64,000 bases of DNA from Vibrio navarrensis (lineage in GTDB: Bacteria > Pseudomonadota > Gammaproteobacteria > Enterobacterales > Vibrionaceae), in NCBI RefSeq assembly GCF_015767675.1, contig NZ_CP065217.1, forward strand, positions 2,604,001 through 2,668,000. Reading direction: 5' to 3'. Positions within the stretch are counted from its first letter, which is position 1; each line of letters starts with the position of its first letter. Of this stretch, positions 29,530-38,779 are shown one piece after another. The position numbers were made by a program, and so were the translations under genes. Below the pieces are notes generated by a model. That model did not search any database, was not told the origin of the DNA, and saw nothing but the letters and a program-made list of their open reading frames with translations.

Positions 29530-29954
29530 ATGAATGCATTCGAATGGAAAATCAATTGGCTAAAATCGGGCGCGTACTCACTGGTTACTGATGGCCAAGG
29601 CTCACCAGAGCACGCTATCGTGAAAGAGGCACCAAGCTATGCACAAAGTTCAATCCAGCCGAAGAAGCTACTCATTGCACCAACCATTAATGTCGGCTTT
29701 GAAGTAGGGCAACCGGCTCGCTTGTGCTACAACATGAATCACTGGTAGAGATTCTCAACCACGTGGCCAAAGGAGGCAAAACAGGCATGATCATGTGGGA
29801 TCTGTTTAAAGATGCACGCTTTGATCAAGACAACTGGCAAACGAGTTGGGCAACCCCTCAAGAGGTTCTCAAGCGCTCTTGCGAAATCATGGAGCTAAGT
29901 GGAGATGGGTATGATTGCGATACGCAGATTTTAACACCGCCGCTGCAACACTAA
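29530..29954 (+). pseudogene. Decayed glycosidase (GH18-like) C-terminal remnant
   Basis: Two overlapping frames, 29530-29748 and 29724-29954, together give one fragment broken by a frameshift near 29740. The first part has KKLLIAPTINVGFEVGQPAR. The second has VAKGGKTGMIMWDLFKDARF, which resembles the last strands of GH18 domains, where a Trp lies at the base of the active site. No N-terminal catalytic motif remains. Its place directly behind the chitinase supports a former chitin enzyme. Family assignment is tentative. Confidence 0.45.
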
Positions 29955-29997
29955 TCAATTATTAGCTATCTATCTGCTGTACGAAAAGTACTCTACG

Positions 29998-30035
29998 AAA
30001 AATGTCTTAGGTCAAAGTGCCTAAGACATTTTTAT
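29998..30035. terminator. Bidirectional terminator-like hairpin
   Basis: AAATGTCTTAGG and CCTAAGACATTT form a 12-bp stem with a short loop flanked by A and T runs. Confidence 0.85.
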
Positions 30036-30103
30036 TTCAGACATTCAATTTCACGCCCATCCTTTTCAGCTTGGCTCTGCTTCAACTAAAAAGGGGTTCA
30101 AAC

Positions 30104-31346
30104 CAGGGCGTCCGCATGAATGGTTAGAATTTAGTCATTGACTTAAATCCAGCAACTAAGACTTGCTCCAAGAAGCCGGGGTTCATCATGCAACGTTTCT
30201 GCTTCATTGGCACACTAATTTTGCTTGGCTCAGCTCTTAGCATGTTAAGTGCCATGTGTCTTAAACCTGCCAAATTTTCAGCCGCGTTTTGTCGGTAAAT
30301 CTGACAAGCGTCTTCTCGCATGCTCACATCTAAAATCCAGTGCATTGACTCTATGCCCCAGTGGGCTCGAATGGCATTTCCTGCCTGCTCCGCGGTCAGG
30401 TCTGCTGAACTTATGTAGTAGCGGTACTCCAACTTTGGCGCTTTACCTTTGGCTACTCGGTAATTTTCAACCATGACAATACTGGTGAGTCCGCTCCACG
30501 TTGAGAAGTCACCCTCTAACTCACTAGCCTTGAGTACATGGCAAGTACGTGCTTCAACGCGGCCTTTTTGTTTCTCGATTTGATAGGTGGTTTTGTCAAT
30601 TGGGGCATGGCGGTGTGGGGCGAAGGCTGTCTGTATGGCTGCCGACAACTTGCCTTGATTCCCCTTTACTGCCAACAAGTAATCACCGCCCTTGCTAGTG
30701 ATCGCCTTGGCAATCTTGGTCTGGCAGGCCATCGCATCAATCGTCACGATAGCTCCTCGCAAGTCGAGCATCTTAATAAGCTCTGGAATCGCGGTAATTT
30801 CATTGCTTTTATTGTTGGTTTTGAGTTGACCCAGTACCATTTGGTTAGCACTTGCATAGGCGCTCACCATATGGATGGTGCTTTGCCTGTCGTCTCTATC
30901 GTAGGAGCCGCGCAAAGTCTTGCCATCAATGGCAACCACCTCACCAAACGTCATGGTATGTACCGCATTCATCCAACCCAGGAAGCAGTCGCGAAACTCG
31001 GCAGGATCAATATTTGCAATCAAACGAGCAAAGGTATCGTCGACAGGCACACCGTTTTCAAACAGCCCCTGTTTAAGAAACCACTCATGGTGGCCAAGAA
31101 CATATTCACGAATGTCCGTCCAGCCTTGACCTCCGGCTATCACGGCACAGATAGACCCAAACAAAATATCAAACAGAGGATAATCAACTTTTGCACTTTG
31201 CCGTTTGTCACGGATGATACTGAAATGCGCTTTGATGGTATTAATATTCATGGTCGCTCCCCAAAAGAAGAGCATAAGATCACAGACCGTGCTTCAGGTC
31301 AAATTTAACCTTGCGTTGTACAAGAAATGTTCATGATCTTGCCCTG
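30104..31346 (-). mobile_element. ISAs1-family insertion sequence, copy 1 (1243 bp)
   Basis: The element runs from CAGGGCGTCCGCATGA to ATGATCTTGCCCTG, ends shared exactly with copy 2 at 32394-33636. A perfect 10-bp target duplication GGGTTCAAAC flanks it (30094-30103 and 31347-31356), as expected for this family. The copies differ at only about four positions that I found, so transposition is recent. The two copies face opposite ways. Confidence 0.95.
30124..31275 (-). CDS. ISAs1-family transposase (copy 1)
   Basis: An intact 383-residue DDE transposase of the ISAs1 (H-repeat) type. The N-terminal DUF4338-like part contains PLFDILFGSICAVIAGGQGW. The catalytic core has VAIDGKTLRGS, GAIVTIDAMACQ with the second Asp, and HWGIESMHWILDVSMREDAC with the Glu. 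It differs from copy 2 by two residues seen (His/Arg in PHRHAPID and Gly/Ser near the C-terminus). Confidence 0.95.
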   Translation of the reverse strand: MLFFWGATMNINTIKAHFSIIRDKRQSAKVDYPLFDILFGSICAVIAGGQGWTDIREYVLGHHEWFLKQGLFENGVPVDDTFARLIANIDPAEFRDCFLGWMNAVHTMTFGEVVAIDGKTLRGSYDRDDRQSTIHMVSAYASANQMVLGQLKTNNKSNEITAIPELIKMLDLRGAIVTIDAMACQTKIAKAITSKGGDYLLAVKGNQGKLSAAIQTAFAPHRHAPIDKTTYQIEKQKGRVEARTCHVLKASELEGDFSTWSGLTSIVMVENYRVAKGKAPKLEYRYYISSADLTAEQAGNAIRAHWGIESMHWILDVSMREDACQIYRQNAAENLAGLRHMALNMLRAEPSKISVPMKQKRCMMNPGFLEQVLVAGFKSMTKF

Positions 31347-31383
31347 GGGTTCAAACTAAAAAGGGTTTCAAACTAAAAGGAGC

Positions 31384-31920
31384 TTAGTCAACACTGGTTA
31401 GCTGGTAGTCAAACACCAACACACCAACATTGTCACTACCGTCCGGGTTTTTCTTTACTTTGAGAAAAGGCCCGACAAACTCCTTAAATGCCTGATGCAT
31501 AGGGTCGTAGAATTTAGGGTCACTAATCGCAGGCTGACCAACGTAGTAATTCAAATCCCCTTGAGATAAAAAACTCACAATAAATGAGACATCGTACCCT
31601 TTTCCTACTCCTTCCCGACTAATATTACCATGTCCAACTTCGATGTTATGAATATATAGTTTTCCATAACGAGTACTATTACGCAACTCTAAAAATCGAT
31701 GGATAATCTCTTCTCGCTGTGATTCGGTCACACTATCTTTTAGATCAAAAAAAACCACATGCCGAGTTAGCGCTGTTTTGTATTCAGGATCCGTTGTTTC
31801 CGCATACTTTTCTTTCTCAATCATTTGCGGATGGCTGGAAAATTCCGCATCATTATTGACATCTATTATATGAGCAGAAACACTAAACGGCAGAATTAGT
31901 GCCAGCAATAGATATTTCAT
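31384..31920 (-). CDS. Secreted Dabb (stress-responsive alpha/beta barrel) domain protein
   Basis: A 178-residue protein with a signal peptide (MKYLLLALILPFSVSA-HI) and a central dimeric alpha/beta-barrel domain beginning TRHVVFFDLKDSVTESQREE and ending with HQAFKEFVGPFL. Dabb domains occur in stress proteins and some cyclases. Secreted forms are uncharacterised. It lies in the 1-kb segment between the two inverted IS copies, so it could be inverted or mobilised with them. The start at the MKYLL methionine is chosen for the signal peptide. Confidence 0.8.
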   Translation of the reverse strand: MKYLLLALILPFSVSAHIIDVNNDAEFSSHPQMIEKEKYAETTDPEYKTALTRHVVFFDLKDSVTESQREEIIHRFLELRNSTRYGKLYIHNIEVGHGNISREGVGKGYDVSFIVSFLSQGDLNYYVGQPAISDPKFYDPMHQAFKEFVGPFLKVKKNPDGSDNVGVLVFDYQLTSVD

Positions 31921-32226
31921 ATTCACCTCAATATATTTAAAAAATAACAAATAGCACCCGTAATTATTATATTAACTGAAATCAGTCAAGATAATACAGT
32001 AGAGGCAAAGTTTCGGATTATCCAGATAAGAATAAAATCAACTTGAACAATATCAATAAACACGCTCTGTTCCACTCGAGAATGAAACCGTTGGCACGAT
32101 AAATGACTTGTCTTCAATGAAACAGCGCGCTCAATGAGAATATTGATTCTGTCTATGAAAAAATATTGTCCATATCCACCAGTCGACTGGCGGATATGGG
32201 CCTGACTTTAATATACCATCATGAAC
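31921..32226. other. Non-coding AT-rich interval
   Basis: About 306 bases between the Dabb gene and the chitin-binding remnant. I see no gene, hairpin of note or recognisable operator. The Dabb promoter must lie here, but no convincing -35/-10 pair stands out. Confidence 0.5.
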
Positions 32227-32393
32227 TTAGTGACATGCGGCTGGGCCGATATTTACCCATACCGAATCGCTACCAGGCTCATTACCTTGGGTCCACCATT
32301 TGGCTTGATAAACGAAACTGTTATGGCTAACCGTTTCGTTGGTATAAGTTTCGTTGGTATAAATAGTTGAGGCATCCCAAGCCGGATACTGCT

Positions 32394-33636
32394 CAGGGCA
32401 AGATCATGAACATTTCTTGTACAACGCAAGGTTAAATTTGACCTGAAGCACGGTCTGTGATCTTATGCTCTTCTTTTGGGGAGCGACCATGAATATTAAT
32501 ACCATCAAAGCGCATTTCAGTATCATCCGTGACAAACGGCAAAGTGCAAAAGTTGATTATCCTCTGTTTGATATTTTGTTTGGGTCTATCTGTGCCGTGA
32601 TAGCCGGAGGTCAAGGCTGGACTGACATTCGTGAATATGTTCTTGGCCACCATGAGTGGTTTCTTAAACAGGGGCTGTTTGAAAACGGTGTGCCTGTCGA
32701 CGATACCTTTGCTCGTTTGATTGCAAATATTGATCCTGCCGAGTTTCGCGACTGCTTCCTGGGTTGGATGAATGCGGTACATACCATGACGTTTGGTGAG
32801 GTGGTTGCCATCGATGGCAAGACTTTGCGCGGCTCCTACGATAGAGACGACAGGCAAAGCACCATCCATATGGTGAGCGCCTATGCAAGTGCTAACCAAA
32901 TGGTACTGGGTCAACTCAAAACCAACAATAAAAGCAATGAAATTACCGCGATTCCAGAGCTTATTAAGATGCTCGACTTGCGAGGAGCTATCGTGACGAT
33001 TGATGCGATGGCCTGCCAGACCAAGATTGCCAAGGCGATCACTAGCAAGGGCGGTGATTACTTGTTGGCAGTAAAGGGGAATCAAGGCAAGTTGTCGGCA
33101 GCCATACAGACAGCCTTCGCCCCACACCGCCGTGCCCCAATTGACAAAACCACCTATCAAATCGAGAAACAAAAAGGCCGCGTTGAAGCACGTACTTGCC
33201 ATGTACTCAAGGCTAGTGAGTTAGAGGGTGACTTCTCAACGTGGAGCGGACTCACCAGTATTGTCATGGTTGAAAATTACCGAGTAGCCAAAGGTAAAGC
33301 GCCAAAGTTGGAGTACCGCTACTACATAAGTTCAGCAGACCTGACCGCGGAGCAGGCAGGAAATGCCATTCGAGCCCACTGGGGCATAGAGTCAATGCAC
33401 TGGATTTTAGATGTGAGCATGCGAGAAGACGCTTGTCAGATTTACCGACAAAACGCGGCTGAAAATTTGGCAGGTTTAAGACACATGGCACTTAACATGC
33501 TAAGAGCTGAGCCAAGCAAAATTAGTGTGCCAATGAAGCAGAAACGTTGCATGATGAACCCCAGCTTCTTGGAGCAAGTCTTAGTCGCTGGATTTAAGTC
33601 AATGACTAAATTCTAACCATTCATGCGGACGCCCTG
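32394..33636 (+). mobile_element. ISAs1-family insertion sequence, copy 2 (1243 bp)
   Basis: Same ends as copy 1 in opposite orientation, flanked by a perfect 10-bp duplication GGATACTGCT (32384-32393 and 33637-33646). It inserted into a gene fragment for a chitin-binding module. Confidence 0.95.
32465..33616 (+). CDS. ISAs1-family transposase (copy 2)
   Basis: Intact 383-residue transposase with the same DDE motifs as copy 1 (AIDGKTLRGS, TIDAMACQ, HWGIESMHWILD). Both copies therefore look active, and the pair could invert or delete the 1-kb segment between them by homologous recombination. Confidence 0.95.
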   Translation: MLFFWGATMNINTIKAHFSIIRDKRQSAKVDYPLFDILFGSICAVIAGGQGWTDIREYVLGHHEWFLKQGLFENGVPVDDTFARLIANIDPAEFRDCFLGWMNAVHTMTFGEVVAIDGKTLRGSYDRDDRQSTIHMVSAYASANQMVLGQLKTNNKSNEITAIPELIKMLDLRGAIVTIDAMACQTKIAKAITSKGGDYLLAVKGNQGKLSAAIQTAFAPHRRAPIDKTTYQIEKQKGRVEARTCHVLKASELEGDFSTWSGLTSIVMVENYRVAKGKAPKLEYRYYISSADLTAEQAGNAIRAHWGIESMHWILDVSMREDACQIYRQNAAENLAGLRHMALNMLRAEPSKISVPMKQKRCMMNPSFLEQVLVAGFKSMTKF

Positions 33637-33896
33637 GGATACTGCTCTGCGTTGGCATCGGTCGTGCTGCATTCATTGCCGCCTTCCTCCCCACCGCCAC
33701 TTTGCATGCTCATCACTAAAACCTCAACAACATCATAAACTTGTGCTTAACCAAGTATGTATCTGGATCAAGCGGGTCGCAATATTACTATGGAAGAGTG
33801 TACATAAACTCAATACCTGTAGACTCTCCTTTCAGATAAGTGCCGCTCACGTTAAGTGAACGGCAACGGCATAGCTTTTTTATATTGATCGTAACA

Positions 33897-35027
33897 TTAC
33901 GAGAGTGGCAACTGACGTATCATTCTTTGTACATCATTACCGTATTTGACGCGCTGGCGAGTTTCTTCCAGAGAATACAGCTGGGTTTTTCTCGCTTCAG
34001 GATTTGCACTTCTTCCTTCCGTCACCATACTCTCAGCTGATGACTTTCCGCTATCTAATCTTCCCGGGATAGTTTTGACTACTGACCAACCGAGACTGCC
34101 GATAGAACCAGCGGTCATGATGCCTTGGTAGATGGTGTAGCCACGAGCGCCTACTTTCACTTGGCCAAGCAGGATCTTAGTAAAACCACCGTGAATCGGA
34201 GGAGGCGTATAAGTCATGGTTTTGCCACCTTGTACCATCTTGGTTACAATAACCTGACCTTCTGAACTACCGATCCTCATTGCTGGGTTTGTTTTGCGTG
34301 CCCATTCAAGGTTGTGCTCACCGGATGGACGAATTTTGTTCCACAGTCGAGAACCAAGCCCCGGTTGAGTGACATCTTCTAAAGCCCCGCCAGCTCGTAC
34401 CCAACGTAAGTTTTGTACCGATTTGAAAGCCGAATAGCCGCCACTGACCACGCCAATAATGTCAAAAGGAATGGTGGCGATATCCAGTTTACGTGAGATG
34501 TCTCCATCATCAATGATGCCCGACGCAAGCTGGAGCGCACCACTGGTCATGCCTGCGATGCCGCCGATGATACCAGCAGCAAGAACCAAGCTTGAGCCTC
34601 CGGTTGGCGCCGCAAGTGCAATCCCGACAATTCCCGCAATAATACCGAGCGCACCAAACAAGATCTTACTGATGTTCAAGTGGCCACTAGGGTCAATAAA
34701 GTTGATTGGGTCGTGGTGACAGTAAACGTAAGCGTTGTGCACGCCTTCGCTAAATGGCGCCAGACTGTCTGTGGCGTTAAAGCGCATCAACTTCGGCTGG
34801 TAGACACGATAACCTTGACCTAGGTGATAACCCTCAAGTACCGGATCCAACCATTCGCCGTTAAAGCCTAAGTGTGAAGGGGAGACCGTCATCGATTGTG
34901 CCATTGCAAGGCGCACAGAAGTTGGCAGTAATGAAATGCCGCCAGCCACTGCACTGGTTTGGCCGATTTTAATCAGAAACTCACGTCGATTAAGCGGAGT
35001 AATGAATACAGAATCTTTATTGCTCAT
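33897..35027 (-). CDS. Tat-signal RHS-core protein with C-terminal toxin-like domain
   Basis: The 376-residue protein begins with a twin-arginine signal (NRREFLIKIGQTSAVAGG, ending LAMA). The RHS repeat-associated core follows at about 53-117: LGFNGEWLDPVLEG, GYRVYQPKLMRFNATDSLAP, and INFIDPSGHL with the DPxG self-cleavage motif. After it come hydrophobic Gly/Ala-rich segments (124-185) and an unrecognised C-terminal ~180 residues, expected to be the toxin. Its ATG overlaps the stop of the Rhs shell gene by 11 bases, so the core is encoded apart from the YD shell. No immunity gene is obvious downstream. The start at 35027 rather than 35057 is chosen from AGGTGGG upstream and the Tat signal. 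Confidence 0.82.
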   Translation of the reverse strand: MSNKDSVFITPLNRREFLIKIGQTSAVAGGISLLPTSVRLAMAQSMTVSPSHLGFNGEWLDPVLEGYHLGQGYRVYQPKLMRFNATDSLAPFSEGVHNAYVYCHHDPINFIDPSGHLNISKILFGALGIIAGIVGIALAAPTGGSSLVLAAGIIGGIAGMTSGALQLASGIIDDGDISRKLDIATIPFDIIGVVSGGYSAFKSVQNLRWVRAGGALEDVTQPGLGSRLWNKIRPSGEHNLEWARKTNPAMRIGSSEGQVIVTKMVQGGKTMTYTPPPIHGGFTKILLGQVKVGARGYTIYQGIMTAGSIGSLGWSVVKTIPGRLDSGKSSAESMVTEGRSANPEARKTQLYSLEETRQRVKYGNDVQRMIRQLPLS

Positions 35028-38000
35028 TGGTATTTCCCACCTGTTCGCGTTGTCCATATGGAGAGTAGCGGTACATCGAGCCAGTTTGACCAGCTTTGTT
35101 GGAAGCGATGACAGAACCGTTTTGATCGGTTGCTAGCATAGAGACAACAGAACCTTGCTCTGACCATTTCGGCACGCCATCATCGTAGATGTAGTGAGTG
35201 ACGCTGCCATTTTCTTCGATAGACGCGATGTCACTCCACAAGTACTCAAATTGACGACTTTCGGAGCCAGAATGTTGTCTGATTAGGCGATCATTGCTGT
35301 CGTATGAGTATTGCCATTCTGTATTGCCGGACAGCACGCTAGTGAGTTTGTCGAAGTGGTCGTAACGAAGCTCTCGACCTTCGGCATCCTGAATCATGTT
35401 TCCGTTCTGGTCATATTTCAGTACGGTTTGACTAGGAAGCTGAGGGTGCGTGTGAGTGATGCGTGTTAACTGAGTTGGATCATCCGCTTCGTAGTAGTAA
35501 TTCGCGAAGTCTTGAGACTCGTTGGTTACGCAGTGTTGAGTCAACATATTGCCTAAGTCATCGTGGCTCCATTCAAGGAATACGATAGGTTTCCCCCATT
35601 CGCTGAGTGGGCCGTTGCCTAAGAAATCGACACGCCTTAATTGCGAGAGTGAATCATAGGTGTACGTCTCCGTTACCTTGCCCAACTCCGCGCATTCTTT
35701 TTCGCGAGAGCGAAGCAAACCAAGTTCGTTGTAGGCTTGAGACTGCTCAAAGATATAAACGTCGTTGAGTGCCACCGCGCGGTTTACTTCGCGGCTGTAT
35801 TCATCCCATTCAATTTCGGTGGTTTGTGTGTGATTCCCGGATGTCAAACGCTCTAATGTGATGCGATCAAACTGATCGTATTCGTATTCGACAGTGGCGT
35901 TGTCCGTACTTAATTTGACCAGTCGGCCAAGCTCATCGTAACCAAACTGACGGCTATCACGCGCACCTTGAATTGATGCAATCACGCCGCCTTTTGAGTA
36001 AGTGTACTGGCGGATATTTCCGTCATGCAGCTCAAACTCAGGTAGGCCGGTCGAGGAATACGTGATCGTGCTACGACTGCCGTTGTTATCTTGGCTGCCA
36101 GTTGGTAAGCCAGAAACGGGATCGTATTGGTATGTCGTTAACTGATCGCCGGATTCTTTCTCGTTGAGAACACCCAATTGATCATCACGAGTAAAGCGTC
36201 TTGTTGGCGCAGACAAGCTGGTTTCAGTTGCTGGAATATTACTGCTGTCTACGTACGTCCACGCTAAAGAAGCTTGATTGCTAGCCCCTCGACGAAGCTC
36301 AAGAGGTCGTCCCAACCCGTCGACGTCGCGCTGACCAACGATCTGCGAACCGATCTCTAGTTTCGTGACTTGCGTTTGATCAGTATGTGCTGCGTAGGTG
36401 ATTTGCTGAGCCACATTGTTAGCTTGAGTAATATGAATCGCGCGATCAAATTTGTCGTATTTATAGCTTTTCGATTGACTCGCAGGATCGGTTTCTTTTT
36501 TTAGGCGGCCCCAAGCGTCGTATTCATAATGCCAAACACGATCACCCTGTTGCTTCCTGTCTTCTAATCCCCAGTTGTTTAAATGGCTAACTGTTAACGC
36601 TAATCCCTCAATACCGTGTGTTTTTTGGCGGCTTGCGAGGTTGTTAAACGCAATGTGACGATTGCCATTCGGCAGCGTAGTGGCTTTAACCTGACCCCAA
36701 TCGTCGTATTCATAACTTTCGGTTTGGGTGACAGAAATTGAGCGTGCATTTTTATCGGGAAGATCATCAAATGAGCTCTTGCTTTCTAAGCGGCCGAGCG
36801 CGTCGTACTCTTTTTTCCAAATGGTTGTGTTGCCTAGTTTCGCTTCTAACTCTCGGCCTTGGCCATCCCAACTCTGTTCGCATAGGTTGCCTTTACAGTC
36901 CGTCAACACCAAGGTTTGTCTAGCTTGGGTTGTGTCGACAAGGTATTGGTATGAGCGTGCCGCACTGCCATCAATACGTTCGGTTTTAGTACGACGTAGC
37001 GAGTCATATTCAAAGCTACAGCGAACACCATCTGCGTCCACGTGATGAGCGATTTCGCCGATATCAAAATAATGGCCGACAACGACGTTAGTTTTGGTGT
37101 TGTCGTGGCACACCAGTTCTTCATGTTCCTCGACCGTCTCATTGCTTAAGGTGTACTGATAGTTTGATGTCTTTGAAAAGGTACCTTCTGCATGCATGAG
37201 ATCGTTCTTAATTGAAGCTAAACGGCCTAAAGAAAACGCCTCGCTTTTATCCTCGTGGTAGCTGTAATAGCTTTGGTAGCGGTCATGAGCATTTTCCAAG
37301 CGTAGCACGACATCCTTTTGGTTGTTGAAACCAGTGGTTTCACCGTACTCATAGGAGATCTTACGTTCTTCAGAGCCATTAGTTAGGGTGCGAGACTTCA
37401 CAAAGTTCACCATGCCAGAAGGTGAAGCAGGACAGCCAGATTCACCTTTTGACGAGTAATATTCATAGTACTCTGTGATGTTGTTTTCATCTTTAAAAGA
37501 CAACATGTTACCGTATTGATCGTATTCCCAATGACGAGTTTGCAGATGACTATCTTCACCCGATGACCAAGTCTGATCTTCTTTGTTGATTAAGGCATAC
37601 TGAGCAGGCTGGTTGGCAAAACTCTCATTGTTACGCGCTGGATAGCCAAGCGTATTGAGGTGAACAAGTTTATTGTTTACCAAACGTGCTTCTTCAACCA
37701 GCAAGTGGAATTGGTTGTAGGTTTGAATGGTCTTAATCGTACCGCCTTCCACTTTTTGTACTCGGTATGTGTATTCGAACCCACGTTCAAGAAGGTTATC
37801 GATGCCTTCACCTAAACTACCGCCCGGAACGTTGTAACCCATAAAGTTGCGGCTATCGGAATTTACGCTGTCATATTCCGTCGTAATGATGGGAGAGTTT
37901 CGAGTCAGTACATGATGAGAAGTCACCGCTGGGAGATAAGTGTTGGTGTTGACTCTTATCCCATTTGCTTCATAAGCAAGTTGCTCAAGCATCCCACAAG

Positions 38001-38709
38001 GGTGGGTGACACTCTGAATCAGGTTATAAGCCCCAATCGTTTTGTAGCCAAAGTCATAGCTACCTGCATCTTCAGATAGGTTACATTGGACAAGGTTATT
38101 ATTGTTTAAGATAAGGCTGAAATACGCTTCGTGTGCACTGCCAATGTTGGTGAAAATATTCACTCTGCCCGGATTCGCGTGGACGATAAGCAAGAGTGGT
38201 TGGCTCTCGGATGTGCGGTCATCCCAGACTTTGTTCAGACGTTTTTCTGAGCCAATGTTTAACCAAGAAAAATGCAAAGCATGGCCATCACTTTGAATGA
38301 TTTTAATTAGGTTACCGTGATCATCTAAGATGTCTTTACGACCATTTCGATAAGCAATTGCATAACCGCTGGCATCGCCTTTTACGGAGAAATCGAGCAG
38401 CTTTTTGTAGCGGAGAGCAAGTTTGTAGTTTGCACCTAATTCAGCTCGGTAAAACTGCCCATTCGCAAGATGCAGTTGCTTATTTTTTAGATCGTATCTT
38501 GGAATGTTTAGCTTCCAACCTTTGCCGAAGCCTAGGTTATCTGTCGAGTAGGGAGAAAATTGCAGAGCGATCTCAAGGTTAGGGCCTTTTAGCCAGTTGC
38601 CGACTAAGGAACCTAGAAGAATTTGATAGGAGTAGCTTCTTGTTCTTTGGTCTACGCCCCCTGAACAAAAACTATCAAAGTTAAACGCATTTGAAGTCCA
38701 ATTAGACAT
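35017..38709 (-). CDS. Rhs/YD-repeat shell protein lacking its own core
   Basis: A 1230-residue protein made of YD repeats, for example YEYDDWGQVKATTLPNGN, YDAWGRLKKETDPAS and YDELGRLVKLS. These form the beta-cocoon that encloses Rhs toxins. It ends GSMYRYSPYGQREQVGNTNEQ-stop, exactly where other Rhs proteins continue into the RHS core. No signal peptide, PAAR or VgrG part is seen. AAGGAGACACT precedes the ATG at 38709. It is the middle gene of an operon: secreted protein, shell, Tat-signal core/toxin. Confidence 0.88.
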   Translation of the reverse strand: MSNWTSNAFNFDSFCSGGVDQRTRSYSYQILLGSLVGNWLKGPNLEIALQFSPYSTDNLGFGKGWKLNIPRYDLKNKQLHLANGQFYRAELGANYKLALRYKKLLDFSVKGDASGYAIAYRNGRKDILDDHGNLIKIIQSDGHALHFSWLNIGSEKRLNKVWDDRTSESQPLLLIVHANPGRVNIFTNIGSAHEAYFSLILNNNNLVQCNLSEDAGSYDFGYKTIGAYNLIQSVTHPCGMLEQLAYEANGIRVNTNTYLPAVTSHHVLTRNSPIITTEYDSVNSDSRNFMGYNVPGGSLGEGIDNLLERGFEYTYRVQKVEGGTIKTIQTYNQFHLLVEEARLVNNKLVHLNTLGYPARNNESFANQPAQYALINKEDQTWSSGEDSHLQTRHWEYDQYGNMLSFKDENNITEYYEYYSSKGESGCPASPSGMVNFVKSRTLTNGSEERKISYEYGETTGFNNQKDVVLRLENAHDRYQSYYSYHEDKSEAFSLGRLASIKNDLMHAEGTFSKTSNYQYTLSNETVEEHEELVCHDNTKTNVVVGHYFDIGEIAHHVDADGVRCSFEYDSLRRTKTERIDGSAARSYQYLVDTTQARQTLVLTDCKGNLCEQSWDGQGRELEAKLGNTTIWKKEYDALGRLESKSSFDDLPDKNARSISVTQTESYEYDDWGQVKATTLPNGNRHIAFNNLASRQKTHGIEGLALTVSHLNNWGLEDRKQQGDRVWHYEYDAWGRLKKETDPASQSKSYKYDKFDRAIHITQANNVAQQITYAAHTDQTQVTKLEIGSQIVGQRDVDGLGRPLELRRGASNQASLAWTYVDSSNIPATETSLSAPTRRFTRDDQLGVLNEKESGDQLTTYQYDPVSGLPTGSQDNNGSRSTITYSSTGLPEFELHDGNIRQYTYSKGGVIASIQGARDSRQFGYDELGRLVKLSTDNATVEYEYDQFDRITLERLTSGNHTQTTEIEWDEYSREVNRAVALNDVYIFEQSQAYNELGLLRSREKECAELGKVTETYTYDSLSQLRRVDFLGNGPLSEWGKPIVFLEWSHDDLGNMLTQHCVTNESQDFANYYYEADDPTQLTRITHTHPQLPSQTVLKYDQNGNMIQDAEGRELRYDHFDKLTSVLSGNTEWQYSYDSNDRLIRQHSGSESRQFEYLWSDIASIEENGSVTHYIYDDGVPKWSEQGSVVSMLATDQNGSVIASNKAGQTGSMYRYSPYGQREQVGNTNEQ

Positions 38710-38779
38710 AGTGTCTCCTTTAAATAAAGCGAAAGTTAGCCCAACGAGTGTGGGCTAACGTTTTTCTAAGGCCGAGAAA

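Larger units (their letters stand above)
32227..33746 (-). pseudogene. C-terminal remnant of a chitin-binding (CBM5/12) protein, split by ISAs1 copy 2
   Basis: Removing 32394-33636 and one copy of the 10-bp duplication joins a minus-strand frame. It reads VYDVVEVLVMSMQSGGGEEG, then a Cys-containing linker, then QYPAWDASTIYTNET, then YQAKWWTQGNEPGS to a TAA at 32227. The AKWWTQGxxPG motif is the core of CBM5/12. An extra TYTNETYTNET duplication (18 bp) is present. Upstream of 33746 the frame meets a stop, so the catalytic part was already gone before or besides the IS hit. Confidence 0.75.

Noticed and set aside
29357..29539. 60-codon minus ORF with several Cys
   Set aside because: Could be a remnant, but there is no family match or good ribosome site; not enough support.
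30538..31308. 256-codon plus-strand ORF antisense to ISAs1 transposase copy 1 (same in 32432-33202)
   Set aside because: It mirrors the transposase frame in both copies and has no ribosome site or family motif; it is a shadow of the real gene.
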